64,000 nt of DNA from the NCBI GenBank assembly GCA_934047225.1, contig OW204001.1, forward strand, positions 14,616,201 through 14,680,200, written 5' to 3'. This document shows positions 34,221-47,378 of the stretch, piece after piece. Within the stretch, counting starts at the first letter, position 1; every line of letters begins with the position of its first letter. Both the position numbers and the translations under genes were made by a program. The stretch is from Ypsolopha sequella (lineage: Eukaryota; Arthropoda; Insecta; Lepidoptera; Ypsolophidae). The notes beneath the pieces were generated by a model. It saw nothing but the letters and a program-made list of their open reading frames with translations, was not told the origin of the DNA and searched no databases.

Positions 34221-36831
34221 TAGTTGACTTCGTTTGAATTCGTTTTTCCCGAGATACATTTATTTTTTTTCAAAGCTTCATTCAATTACCTAATATCACA
34301 GACATTTAATACTAGTATTAAATTGTACAAAAATGTTTGTATGTTATTTATAGCCTGATATCAATAGATTTTCCACTCCAGGTACCTCTCCTTCATGTGC
34401 GGAGGATAGTTGACTTGGGTTCAAAGTCGAGTTCTCTGTAATTTATGATGACTTTCTCCAGTTTGTCTTATTACTTGTTAGGTGCATGTAATAAATGTGT
34501 TTTCTCTACTAGCATAATGTAGCTGCTTGCTGACATAAGCAAGTATACATTGTTTCTATTGTGTTTTCTATCTTGTCCTTTCAATATGGGCGAAGAACAC
34601 AGTAGTTCTAAGTGAATCATTAACAAACGGAAGTATTCTATAGTGGATTGATACATTTAAACGATACTTCCCTGTCGGTTGATATAATCGCGGGCAGTCA
34701 CGGGTATCAAACGAATAAAGCGTGCAACACAACGGACATAGAATCGTTGTAACCGCAATCATTTCCGTGTAGTTTAAAACATCGCCCCACTGAGTTGCGA
34801 AACTGAAATATCTGGTATGATTCTCGGAATGCAAGTCCCGCTATCCCGGAAGCGCAGTCCCGCCCCGCCCCCCGCTCCGATCCCCAGGAGAGACTCCATC
34901 ATCAGGATTAGATAGTACCAGTCTCCCGCCGCGACCACCTAATTCGAATTAACCCTATAATACTGTTACGACGTACTTAACTCTGGCATGCCGGGCCCTC
35001 CTCTAAAGCTTAATAGTAAATTGAATGCGCAACCATGATAGCAATGATCTTCGCAAATAGCCGCTTCAGGAATCTCATAATGGGAACTTGTTAACTATAA
35101 AATCCGTTGTAATTTCCCGAAGATAGCATCGAATTATGACAGCGATGATCGGTGAAGACAGAAGACTCAGTTGGGTAACACTTTCACTTCAGGTAATTTC
35201 CAGCAGTAAATACCAAATATGGCGACAACTCACACCGTGGTATGTTAACAGTCGACGCGGGCCCTAACAAGCCAATCATTAGAAAGTAAGGCACAAAGTT
35301 GTAGAAAAACTCTCACAGTTACGTGAGACATGGGAAAACTCTGTCCCTGGGAAAACAGCGCTTTTCATTACCTTCGTCTATTACAGCATGAAACAACTGT
35401 ATATCATCAACCGAGTGCCATGATAACAGGGAGACAATTATCTACTATCTGATGATGTGCATAACCGTGACAGACAACAAACACTAGATAACTATTCTGA
35501 GTAACGGGACACCTCACACTGAGTTTATATGTCATGTGTTTTATGCTTCACGTAATATTGTATGATTTTCAAATATTATCATTTATTTTAAATTATATGC
35601 TCAGCTACACCTTGGCAAAGGTCCTAAAAGATCACGTGAAGAGCTAAAAATAAATATAAAAGCAGTAATCATCGGATTAATTTTAGAATTAGATGTACAC
35701 CTGCTTGATTTAGACTTGAAAAACGTAATGCGCGACTTGGTCAGTGAACAACATCCAATGAAAAATTGCTTCATCATGGACCTCTGACCATTACATTTGG
35801 ATTGATGGTCTTTTCCATCGGACTGTTTGACAAATAAGGTACTTTGTTCTGACATTAATGGTATGAAGTTATGAACATATATGATCTTCTGAGTTCTGAG
35901 TATCCAAGGTCGGAGAAGGTTCAAGCTGACAAGCCCTTTCAGTGTTACCAACGTAGATAGTTCTCCATCTATCAACAATTTAGGATTGACAGTCAGATTA
36001 TGCCAAAAATTAATAATTTTTGTTGTAGCTGGAACAACTTTTTTAGCAAAATCGGACAGTCTATCGCAAATATATATGTCTAGTCTAAGCGTTGTTGGTA
36101 GAGCAGTCCATCTGTCAGTCAGTCAGGATTATAAATGTTAACTACGATGCTTTTGCATAGCATTAACATTGGTCAATCTGTGCCCAATAACACATGTAAA
36201 TTGATTGAGGTACCAAAAAGTGTAGAAAAAAAAGGCAAGAATTTACAATACAAATTCAAAATAAAAAAGTCTTTATTGTACCAAAAGTTTAAAAAAATAA
36301 TAGTTTTGACTCTGAACCCCAAACTAATACAATTGTCTTTTGGGGAACAGGATTTCGGTTTCCAGGGTACTAAAGAATTTCACACGAAAAAGGTAGATAC
36401 ATAAAAACTTAATTAATTTGATAACAAACAAACATGGCTCAATATTTAGTTATCATAGTTCAATTTGTTGTCAAACAAACAGGTCCAGTATTCATTTTCC
36501 TGGCCACAGGCTCTAGTTTTATTTTACCAATCTAATTTTACCTGTCGCAACGGCAACACTTGTCCTAATCGCCTGCGCTCGCGCCTGTACAGATGCGGCG
36601 ATCCTAGCAGGCGTGATCCGCGTGACGCAAGCAGAATAACCAACGACTACCATTCCGTGCATCTCGTGGGAAACTCATGCGCACTTAACTAGGTTTGAAT
36701 TAAGAACGGGAAAAAAGTTCTGCGCAAAAAGCGGTATTGTTCTTGCATAAAACCGCCAAAGGATGTTCGTGATTTTATATAAGTTGTATAGGGATGAGAA
36801 TAATTTCATTATAATCTGATGAAAGCTCGAC
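34221..36831. other. Spacer with a GC-box cluster near 34850-34890
   Basis: CAGTCCCGCCCCGCCCCCCG at 34856-34875 is a GC-box-like run that could mark a promoter, but no transcript structure follows. The 125-codon minus-strand frame at 35601-35978 and the plus-strand frames at 36135-36692 have no recognisable domain. A possible donor (CGACAG|GTAAAA) read on the minus strand near 36538-36550 lacks a supported exon. Confidence 0.35.
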
Positions 36832-37052
36832 CAGAGGGCCTATTACGTATCTTTAGTTGCCGTTTGAACTGGGTGCCTATCATCAAAAATATAGAAATAC
36901 TATCGAATTCCGATTGTCTAAGGATATGTTCACAGTTCGTAAATAGTTCAATACCCACTAAAAGCAATTTTGAAAGTTCCGTTTTTAGCTATGTTTTTGA
37001 TGATAGGCACCTAGTCCAGTTGGCAACTAAAGATACAGAATAGAGGGGCAGG
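36830..37052. mobile_element. MITE C, copy 1
   Basis: Inverted ends GCCTATTACGTATCTTTAGT and ACTAAAGATACAGAATAG are followed inward by TGGGTGCCTATCATCAAAAA and TTTTTGATGATAGGCACCTA. The borders read CAG|AGGGCC and GGGG|CAG, which would fit a 3-bp CAG target duplication. The 74-codon frame across it recurs in copy 2 (44293-44529) because both are the same element, not because it is a gene. About 217 bp long. Confidence 0.8.
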
Positions 37053-37217
37053 ACGGCTATTCGGGCATTATTTTTCACTCGCAATATCAGTCGTTCATTT
37101 TTTGTTTACAGTGTAATAAATGCCATGTGATTTAAGTGAAATAACTAAGCCTCGTCAAATAAAAACTATAGAATATAAAGAAGGCCTATTATAGATTTTC
37201 AATAATAAAATATATAA

Positions 37218-37493
37218 TATACAAGGTGACTTTTTGATCATCGTCCAAATTCATACTGGTGGCTTGGTAAGTGATCAGTGTCACTGTCATGGATCAATTA
37301 CAATTTTGGTGAAATTCATAAAATTAAATTTCGACTCCCCATAGTGATTCACTCGAGACTGGAACTGAATTTCTATGGGAAGCCGAAATTTCATTTTACG
37401 AATTTCACCAAAATTGTTATTGATCCATGATACTGATCACTTACCAAGCCACCAGTATGAATTTGGACGATGATCAAAAAGTCACCTTGTATA
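37218..37493. mobile_element. TA-flanked snap-back MITE, AAGGTGAC family
   Basis: A 272-bp element (37220-37491) between TA dinucleotides is made almost wholly of two inverted arms of about 120 bp: TACAAGGTGACTTTTTGATC, then GTCCAAATTCATACTGGTGG and TAAGTGATCAGT(G/A)TCA. Few mismatches. It is the best-preserved member of the family found in pieces at 21683-22395. The right TA lies within a (TA)n run, so the exact border could slide by two bases. Confidence 0.85.
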
Positions 37494-37908
37494 TATATAT
37501 ACGCAGGAAATCCCTTTTAAAGTCACCCAAAATTTGCCTTAAAATAAGTACCGTACGTGCCATTATAGCCGTCCATTGCCTTCCTTTCAATGAATTTTAG
37601 TAACGTAATGATGCAACAATAGAAGTAACTGACTAAAAGCACACGCATTTATTGATAGTTATTATAATAAAATAGGATAGGTAAGTTTTTAATTTACTTG
37701 TTTATTTTCACAATAGTTTCCAAAATAGCGTGCGGGTGTACTGCAAATTATTTGAGCAAATAAACTTATCAAAGACGTTTAAATGTACATATATGTCTGT
37801 GCCTTATATAGGTTAATACTTATGGACAAGGGGGTCACGGGTTTTGCAGAACAATCATGGATACGGGTGGATTTATTTTTAAGGGTTGTAGAGTGGTCCC
37901 TTGATGCA

Positions 37909-38081
37909 AATTATGTCAATCTGTCTGCTTTCAATTGTTGCATCTTCAAGAAATAGCGCATAAAAGAGGCTTTATGGTTCAGATTTGTACTTAGACCATT
38001 TCCGTAATAGTTTTGTTTCTAAAAAATAAAGCTTCTTCCAGGCGCTATTTCTCAAACTGAGAGCAGACAGACTGGCATAAC
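37909..38081. repeat. MITE-like foldback, about 40-bp arms
   Basis: The left arm TTATGTCAATCTGTCTGCTT...GAAATAGCGC (37911-37960) and right arm GCGCTATTTCTC...GAGCAGACAGACTGGCATAA are inverted with indels, about 80% matching. The core is AT-rich. No target duplication was found. Confidence 0.65.
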
Positions 38082-41000
38082 TAACATCAGCGGATTACTT
38101 TTCAGCCCATAAAAATTAATTGACCCGTATTAGATTCGTTCTGTAAAATCCAGTGACCTCCTGGATTATTACTTCCAATGTGTTCAAATAAGTTAACTGA
38201 CACAAACACAGTATTTAAAACAACAGGTGTGGAACTTTTAAACTAAGAACTTTTCAATTGTCTTTCTAATATAAAGTAAGATTTGTTATTAGTAGTTGCG
38301 AACCATGTTGATTAAACACGGTTTTAAATTTCTTTGTCCATAGTTACTTCCTTACTATATGTATATATATATAATATATGTTTATAATACGATAATTACG
38401 ACATCAAAAACTATTTTACAATGATATAGATTATCCGTCCGTATTGCTAAACGATAATATAATACTTATTCCTTATATCATAGTTTTTCAGAACTCCAAT
38501 TAGCTAATCTCAAGCTTTTCGGCAAATCAGCAGTTGATATTTCTTCTTATGATTCCGACTAATAGGTAAACGATCTTTGCTATGGAGCCTCTAACACTAT
38601 TTCCATTTCCATGAAAAATAAACGAAATTTAGGCTAAACAAAAAGACTTGCTTACATGCCGAAAATTAAAAGAACTCCCTTATGCTAATGCTCTAAGATT
38701 ATTCAATTCGATTGGGGTCTCGGTCAAAATGTAGCCAAGAGGTTGGCAGCCTGACAGCAGACTAGATGTTAGGTGCAATAACCCTCTGTTATTTATCGTC
38801 TACTGTCGCCATGTCTATTCTTATCTGAAATGCACGTTTAATTTTCAGTATATTACATGTTGATGATTCGCCAAGTGCAGTTTTATTGCTAATGCAGTGG
38901 AAATGAAATCTAAGGTATTGTAAATGTAGAATACGCGAAAAATATACATAAAAAAAAAGAATTCGTTCTTAAATTTTCTGATCTCTGGTGCTGCTTTTTT
39001 GTAAGGCAAGCTACGGAAATTACGTAACATAGAAATCACTAGATGTAAGCCAGGGTAGCTGTCGTAGTATTCACGGAAGACCAGTTAAAAACCACCTCTA
39101 TTCTCAGTGATCAGAGTTGCCGTCCGACTTGCTGGATAGTGGGCGGGCCACGTGCTCAACTATTGCGACACGTTCGGAAGTGGACGATGTAAACACGAGG
39201 TACACGGACTGTGACCGGCCAGTATTGTTCTCATTACAATATCAGCTAGTAGGTACTTGGTAGGGATTAGTCAGATTGAAGGAAACCGGAAAGTTGTGAA
39301 AGCACCACGCCTTAAGGTTTCTACCAACGCCAACGACCTTGAACTAAGTAAATTTGTAACCATTGTATACGGTAACTATAGCATTTTTCAACAGAAGAAA
39401 AATAAATAGTAATCTGCATGATACAAATAGTGATGTGGTTTTTCCTGAATTTCATTATAATATACAGAAGTAAAGCAAGAAAATTCCAAGTTTACCCTTA
39501 TTTCACGATTTTTTGTTCACTTGTAACAACATAACTGCTGCAGTTTTTATTGAAACAGTATGAAAATTTATAAACTTCTAGACAAAATAATATAAAATGA
39601 TTTAGTTATCTCAGTTCTTGAAAATTAATTTTATTTTGGATAAAATAAATTAAAAACACACTATTTTCGCACTTGTCAGCCGCAGCGACTGACGTAACAG
39701 CCATGTTGCAGTGCGAGCTGATAAGAACTTTATTTTAATATGGTTTTGTTCGAAATTTCAACCACCACGAATCGAGTTGCTAATTATTCCGACGGATCCA
39801 CCTTAACTACAACGTTTCGGAGTTCCATGAACACCGGCCAAGTTTGTGTATACGAATAGTAGTTCCCTACTTGATTGAGCTGAAATAAATGTCCAAAAAC
39901 CAAAGGTAAACATAACGTACAATTCGTACAAAATCTATAATTGTTTACTAAGTCACTTATCTCGAAATCTCTGGAACTACTGAGCCTACAAACTTGTGGT
40001 AAGCTCCTATACATCACGGTTTTTTTTTTAAATAATAACCGTAATCATACTCGCTAAGAAAGGATTATTAGAAATTCAAATTATAAAGGTGTGATAGATG
40101 TTTAAGTTAACAACTACCTAGTTATAAAGATTGTATCATCTAATGGGAAACCAAAATCTATTTACGTAGGTATGTCAATCACTGCATCTATCTATTAATT
40201 TATAATAACTTACGGTGGAATTAAATAAATATCTAATAAATAAACAATCACTGCATCGGCACAGTTTTGTTACATAGCGATAAACGTAATATTCTTGAAA
40301 CATGACCACCATGTAGTTTTGTTACAATTTTCCGGTGTGATGACTATGGAAAACGCAGTTGTTATTGAAAACTGACGCTTTCACGTCAACAATATGGCCG
40401 TTTACCTAACCAGTGGAAAACCGGGTTTTCTAATACTTTATAGAGGTGTGGCTTTTCCAATACCCAATAGTAATTGCATTGACCTCAAAATGGAAGTGCG
40501 ATCATCTGGGTGGACCACATTTAATTATTTCTGGTTGGATGCTTTGTTTTCTGAGCACTGATTCAATCACAGTATCCTTTGTTTTTTCTACAATATGGTG
40601 TTACCTTATTCAAATCCATTTTAGCGCATTTACGATATACTGTGTTTTTTATAATTTTTTTTTAAATTATGAAATACATTAAAAAACGAAAGTAGGACGA
40701 AAAACTAACGTATTATTTTTCCGGTCTTTGTAAAAATACAAAGCCAAAAAATTGTTAACTTGATGAAACTTGTATAGGCTCGTTTTGCAGCAATTGCAGC
40801 AATCAAGCAAAGAAACTTTCTTATTCACAGTATACATGTGTTTAGAGAAAATATATAGAAGCAATCATTATAATACTCTATCTAAGGCGAAAGTTTATTA
40901 TTCCCATCTCAAAGCCATTTGATAAAACAGGAAAGAGTTGGAGCAAATAATTGAAGTTCTCAGAACCAACGTTTACTGTCGAACATAAAATTGTTTTAAT

Positions 41001-43830
41001 TGAGTATATCATGATAACGACGAGCTTTAATACCAATGTGAATCAGAAACCGGCCTCAGCATGGAAATTGTACAGAGAAATAAACCCAAGAGAGGATGAA
41101 ACCCATCTTCACTATAACATTGCCTGAATAAATCGAATGTCCAATGATAAAATCTATAGATACTTTTTTCCGTGCCGTGGGCACAGCAAATAGGTTATTG
41201 ATTGATACCGTGTCACCGTTACAAATAACTGTTATTATTATTAAGTTGTTAATGTAAAGCAAAAAGTAATCCGTAACATCTACAAAGTAACGCTGTCAAA
41301 TAACACATGAAAGAATTTCTTCTATTCTATCCGATAGATACAAAAACTCATTATTTACTTTTCTTTTCTGTCTTAAATCTTATATTATATTATCTGTAGT
41401 ATGAGGAACACATGTGTTTCGAAGATATTGATCAGTCTGCGTATTGGGAAATCTAATTTTGCGTCTAATTATCATGGCTACAAATAAATAAAAGCCTTTG
41501 TGAATTGACCCATGTGATTGCATCACCCATTCACTTATCTCTGCGCGCCTATTATTTCACCAGACACTACTATTAATTACAATTAGGTAATGTACAATTG
41601 CCTGTCGTCCTCTTTCCACGAATTCCAGTTATTCAATCGCAAAGAGGTTTTTAATTGAATTAATGACTTCGATCCGATGACGGAGCTTTTTTTAATAGCT
41701 GCACAATAAATCTTTTGTCTTAGCTTGTTACGTAAGATTTTTCTGTTAGAAAACGAAATTGTATCTCTTTTTACGATCTGGGTGAGAACTGTATGTAGAT
41801 AAGTAAGTACATTATTCTCAAATAACTTATTTTCACTTTCACAACGCAATGTAGCACGCTCAAAGTTGAAGGTCGTAATCATGTAAAATATTGCAACAGC
41901 TTAATAGTAAGGTTTGTCATTGCTTTCGCGAAACAATATGCCATTCGATGATTAGTAGACTGGTACTGCACAAGCTGTAATTTCAACCTGCCCACGTAAA
42001 CTGTGTGTTTAAGTAGTTCAAGAGCGCTGTGTACACAATGGTGTTCCGAGACATGCACTTACACTGGGTACACACTACGCAGAAACATAGGATCGTGCAA
42101 GCTCAATATTGTTTGGACGACAAAGCTGCAAGGAGCGTATTCAGAATAGCCACCAATGAGGTGCGTAAGTGCGTACCTATGCGCAAACGTCACTGAGATG
42201 GATGGAGGCCCGAGCGAGTGTAATAACCTCAGTACGTAGTTATGCAGAACGCGCGTGCGCGGGGGTAAGCTTGAGGAGCGGGGCGTAGTAAGGAGTGCTC
42301 ACACTGCGAATTCCTCGGCCCAAGGAGGACTGGTGTCGCGAACGTCAGACACGCTATGAGAACAGTCAAGTTGAACCCACATCAATCATCAGCGCTGTAC
42401 ACGCTCAAATAAAAATGTAGCGCTATTAACTTGATACTTCATCATATTACGAAAATTGATACATTGAATAATTCTGATACGAAGCATGTCCTTGATGTTG
42501 ATACTTTAAACAGTGTATTTCCTGATGAAGCAGAGATTGATTCAATTGCAATAAATGTTAATACAGTCCAACGTGAAGTTAAAGACGTTATTTTCTTGCA
42601 AGTTTGTAGCTGACATGACAGTTTAACAACAGCAACCTTGATTGTTTAGCAATCTAAGATAAATCAGCAAAAACATCAAAATATAGCAACATCAGCAATG
42701 AATCTGCTCTCCAACTGAGTTTTATAAAACTAAAACATAAAACCAATGAGGCAATTTTAAGATTTCCGAGAAGATGTTTAGTCCGTTCCATAGAAATGAC
42801 GTGGCGTACGAAATAAATAAACGAAATAATAATAAATGAGATATTATTGTCTTAGGTTGAGCATAATAATAAGGTAGAGCATGACATCATAGGTAATGAA
42901 GGAAAATACCTTCATAGCATTTTAATCAAATACTAAATAATTCAAAGCCTATACTTTATAGAAACCAAAAGATGCAAACACCTGTACTTTAAGCGTTACA
43001 AAGTATGAAGCTTTTGTAATACTCGATCAACGCAAACACGTTGTTAATGATTAATTACAAATCGGAACACGCGATTCTACAGCAGATTTTTATTTTCACC
43101 GCTAACAAACTTACGTTAATGAGATATGATAGATAGATCCATACAAAAAACAAGTTTTGAATAAGTCGTGATTGAGGGCCAAAACATTCGCCTTGAAAAA
43201 ACTGGCTTTGCTCAGCCATAATACGAATAAACGCAAGAAAGAAGACGCGATGAGGTTTTGTAAAAAGAATCAGAAAGAGTTTTGATGGGATGAAAAATAA
43301 TTGATATTTTATAGAGGAGGAGGTAAAATAACAAGAGCAAATGTGAAAACAGCGACCTTTAAGTTCATATGAAGAGTAGCCAGTGATATTTCTGACTATG
43401 TATCTAATCTATTTGCTAATATCAGATAAAAATAAACATTAAAATTAATGCTTGCCAATGAAAACGAAGCCCCAGGGCAGGATATGGCGTTCTATCACTT
43501 ATGACTTGTGAAATGAACTAGGTGGCTTACTCATTAGAAATAGGATATCAATTGCAGTAGCATTGCAGTACGCTGCTTTGTTACACATTATTCGTATACA
43601 TTTGTGAGTCTGTAGTATAATTGTGATATATTCCGGCGTAACATCAAAAATATACTTGAGCAGTATGAGTAAAATTTTTACAATTTGTTCTGATTGGATA
43701 TTGTCACAAATTGTTTGTTAGGGCCTATCACCCATGACTTTCCCGCTCGAGTATTTAGTAGAATTATATGTTTTGTTTATAAAGTAGCTTGTATTTGAAT
43801 CTAAAGCAAAATGTATGGAGCACAGTGTTT
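38082..43830. other. Long spacer with one repeat relative
   Basis: I found no gene in these 5.7 kb. 39675-39785 (CGTAACAGCCATGTTGCAGT, then CGAATCGAGTTGCTAATT) resembles the end of interspersed repeat X. GC-rich patches at about 42120-42380 lack frames of length. Frames at 40446-40682, 41583-41882 and 42431-42613 have no domain, and the last reads as a polar low-complexity peptide. Confidence 0.4.
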
Positions 43831-44020
43831 TATGGGTGTGAAACCTAGACCATGACAAAGAGAGATAAGGAAAGGATGGAAGCATTTGAAATGTGGTGCT
43901 AGAGAGATGTCATTGAAAACACAAGATGTTCGGGTACCTTCTAGGAATGATCCTCTAATAAAAGTTATAGCCGAAGGAAAAAGAGAAAGATGCAGACCGA
44001 AGATCAAGTTCTGTGACCAT
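43831..44020 (+). pseudogene. LINE reverse transcriptase fragment, decayed
   Basis: Frame 43831 reads YGCET, a stop, then TMTKRDKERMEAFEMWC. This corresponds to the LYGCETWTLTK...RIEAFEMWCYRRML motif in the C-terminal part of RTE-like ORF2 proteins, just after the reverse transcriptase domain. Two in-frame TAG stops (one replacing the W of ETW) show it is dead. It is cut off on its right by a TTAA-flanked element at 44022, and was probably longer before that insertion. Confidence 0.85.
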
Positions 44021-44021
44021 C

Positions 44022-44680
44022 TTAAAGCGCTACGGAAAAAATTCGACACTTTTAGAACATGCATATCTACTTTAGTAAATAATGTAATATTTTGATAAAA
44101 TTGTATATTATTTTTGGAATCTTTTTCTAGGGACCTGTTAAAACAGAAACGCGATTGGAGCAATTCGACTCGATACAAATATTTATTGAAATGAGTTCTT
44201 TTAAGACACCAATTCTCCGGGTTTTACAATTTTGAATGACATATGGACTGCAATTATATTTTATTAGATGGGTTTTAATAGTATCTAGGACCAGCGGGCC
44301 TATTGTGTATCTCTAGTTGCCTTCTGGACTGGGTGTCTATCATCAAAAACATAGATATACTATCGAATTCCGATGTCCTAAGGATATTTTCACACTTGAA
44401 GTGACGACACAGATTGTTAATAGTTCAATACCCACTAAAGGCAATTTTGAAATTTCAGTTTTTAGCTATGTTTTTGATGATAGGCACCTCGTGCAGTTGG
44501 CAACTAAAGATACAGAATAGGGGGGCTGGTTAAACGAAATTTTGATAGCAACTTTAGTACATTTTATATTAATAAAAAACCGAGTTTTTGCTACTTTTCC
44601 TCGAATCCATCCCTTTCGCACTAAGGATTTGTTTGCATATGGAGTAACAGGGACGGTAAACCTTTTACATATCGCCTTAA
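44022..44680. mobile_element. TTAA-flanked element, family T, copy 4, interrupted
   Basis: TTAA at 44022-44025 and 44677-44680 flank AGCGCTACGGAAAA and TTTTACATATCGCC. It is collinear with copy 2 in the same orientation, about 85-90% by eye, except that MITE C is inserted at about 44293. It lies directly inside or against a decayed LINE fragment. The 125-codon minus-strand frame here is a mixture of LINE and element sequence, not a gene. Confidence 0.85.
44293..44529. mobile_element. MITE C, copy 2, nested in family T copy 4
   Basis: Inside the T element, GTATCTAGGAC is followed by CAGCGGGCCTATTGTGTATC and returns as GATACAGAATAGGGGGGCTG|GTTAAACG. The uninterrupted copy at 16960 reads GGACCTGGTTAAACG. 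Borders CAG and CTG fit a 3-bp CWG duplication with one change. Inner arms TGGGTGTCTATCATCAAAAA and TTTTTGATGATAGGCACC match copy 1. The empty-site comparison defines this insertion to within 2-3 bases. Confidence 0.85.
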
Positions 44681-47374
44681 GGCAAATGTCCCACGTTGTC
44701 AAAATTTAAACAATTTGGCTCTGAACAGAAAACGATGGAAGATCCTAAACCAACAAAAATAGCTAGGCTCCTAAATAATCGATGATGATTCATTTGAATC
44801 TAACCGTTGATACGTAATAGTAGATTATACATTTTCTTTTATTGAGAACTTTTATAGGAATGTTTTTTTTATTAATGGTTCATAGCCCAATAATTAACTC
44901 AGTATGTACAGCTTTTAAGTAGGCTTAAGGATGTGTCCTAGCTTCTGCTGCACCGCAAGACGTTCCGTTGAGAACCAGCTCCAAGGAACGCAATACAATC
45001 ACGACATATAATCATGAGTATTTTGCATTTTAATAGCTTGCTGGTTGCGCTTGCGCGGCCTACGTGAGGTCGCCTGATTCCGCTATTGCTGAATTACGAT
45101 CGTCTAAGTTGTATGTATCCCCGCGTTATGCTCATAATAGCCCTTTAACGACGGCGATAAATTGCCAATTATACGCTTTATCGATCTTAGCTGAAAGATA
45201 AGCCATAATATTAACTGCAGGAAAATAAAAGAGGAATGCAGATATGTGCTGCTTCGATCCAAATCGGAATATTTTATTATTCACTTCTCAGGGATTACAC
45301 GATTGAAGTTGAAAATCAAAATAATTATGGGAAAACAATATTCCGTCATAAAGTGGAGCTGTATTGTGTGTTTCATCAAAACGCAATCGTCAATTTTTTT
45401 TCTAATATACGGGTCTATACGAAATACGGATCGGCTCGCATCCATGTACTATAATTATCACATGATCCAGGTATACGAACAAACTTTAATAAGAGGCTTT
45501 TTACCGACGCAGATGTTCCCATTCCGACTGACAGACAAAAGGCGTTAACGCGATAGAGATGCGTTCACAAAGCAGTGAACAGATGCTCACGGAGTTGGTG
45601 TTTGTCTGTGAATCAGATGGGCAAACAGCACACATGTACCCCGACCTGCCTTTGATAAGAAGGTTTATGCATGTGTGAGTGTACCTGTGGCGAAGGCTGC
45701 GCAGGAGCAGGGCGTACCTGCCCTTACCTGCCTATCGCGCATTCTTGCTCTATCGCCGCATATCCAGCCGTTTTGCACAGCCCCGCATGTATTACTATAA
45801 CGGTCTTTAAGATCTTGAACGACTTGTCTGTCCTCAGCTACAAATCACTCTCATCTTTTGACGTTTTTCACATTAAGGTTAATTTGGTAATTTACATTTA
45901 AATATTAAAATTTAAACCATAACAATACGGTTACATATTTGAGTGAAATAAAACTAATGAGCTTCTTAAAATATGTTGTTGATAAAATTATTGAATGCGT
46001 GTATTTTGAGATACTAAAGACATTGAGAAAATAGGCTAAACTCATAAAAGCTTCTGAAACTAACAGTCGTTATATTTTATAATATACAAGACAAGAACCA
46101 GAATAGTAACAACAATGTTTGTGAGTATTTATAACACAGACTTCTGGAACTATTCGTATGAATAGGGGATCCTGATTCGTGCAGATAAATGGACCTGTTA
46201 AAATTCGCTATCACAATAAATAGATCTGCATCGTTTGCCCTGAATATGTCCTCAATTTAACCCGTTTCTGGGTCGCTATCAGCTTGGCCTTCAAACACAG
46301 CTGTATAAGGAAATGAAACCTAGCCAACTTAACCTTTAAATTATAATTATTTGAATCTAATCAGAATACGTGAGATGTTTAATTTAAACAGATCTACTCA
46401 TATGCCTGAATGAAAGATTTAAGTATGTCCAATATTATAACAGTTTGCAGCGGTACACTTATCGATAGTTAAGATAATCTGATATTCAATAATGATTACG
46501 CTGAATAGCAGGTAGATTATTAATACTATTATATCAGCATTACCATCTAACTAACTGGTGCTTACATTACACTTGAAACCATGCACCTTGAATATCAAAT
46601 TGCATCATGATTCGTGTCAGTGAATCGAAGAGTCATGCTGTCAAAATGTCGAATCCCTTGTATTGTTTGCATTGTCTTATCGGCTGAACGTGATGTCATA
46701 GTTCATAGGAACGCCCTCAGATGTCGATCAAGTGCTTCGCAACCGATGGATGTGAATGTGTTAACATCGACATGTTGTGGGTCTACAAGCTCAGCGGGCA
46801 GTTTGAGCTGTATAGGAGTTAAGCTGTAATGTTAAGGTGTTATCGGTTGTGCAAGATCGGGTGAGAGGAATGGGTGGAGGGAGCGGGAGGGGGAGGTCGC
46901 AACAGGTGCGCGAGGCCGGCGCGGCGCAAGCGCACGCTCATGGGAGCTCAACGAAGGCCGTCAGAGCCGTACCTGTCGTGGCACTCTAATGTTGCAAGTA
47001 GGTAGTCTACACTATTCTAGGCTTCAAGCTAGCCTATCATGATGTTCTGGTTCGCTTTTAAAGTCTCAACCTATTTATTAACATGCAATGGATAAGTCAT
47101 CTGTACTGCAGCTGTACAAATATGAGTATGTTTGATTTAAATTGTGACCTAACCTAACATGACACCTCCTAGATAACTAACAGGTTAATGCTACCATTAC
47201 AAATATTGCTATCAATAAGTGGCTGGCAGTAAAAGCAATGGGTTAAAAATTTACGTAAGTGGGTTCGCGTGTTTTACCTCCCCCTCTATTGGGTTGTATC
47301 CTTGATATTCAGTAAGCAATTCTTAAACTTTAATGGATTTTGTTAAACTTAAAAGTGAACAAAAAATCACTTAC
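44681..47374. other. Low-repeat spacer, likely intron of the minus-strand gene
   Basis: No transposon was recognised. If the donor at 47374 is used, this begins the first coding intron. GC-rich stretch at 46880-46940 (GCGCGAGGCCGGCGCGGCGC). A possible minus-strand donor (GATAGGCAG|GTAAGG) lies near 45723-45740, without a supported acceptor. Small frames are at chance level. Confidence 0.4.
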
Positions 47375-47378
47375 CTCT
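47369..47378 (-). promoter_or_regulatory. Splice donor, GAG|GTAAGTGA
   Basis: On the minus strand the sequence CTTAAAGAG|GTAAGTGATT matches the U1-complementary donor consensus at positions -1 and +1 to +6. It closes the open frame described above and is the main reason for calling that frame a real exon. Confidence 0.7.

Noticed and set aside
36538..36640. Minus-strand micro-exon ending at CGACAG|GTAAAA
   Set aside because: Upstream frame has a stop and the proposed acceptor is weak; not enough to list as a gene.
36819..37043. 74-codon frame sharing its C-terminus with 44317-44520
   Set aside because: The shared peptide reflects two copies of MITE C; the N-terminal parts differ and no domain is present.
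43801..44178. 125-codon minus-strand frame
   Set aside because: It spans the junction between a decayed plus-strand LINE and a MITE, so it cannot be an old gene.
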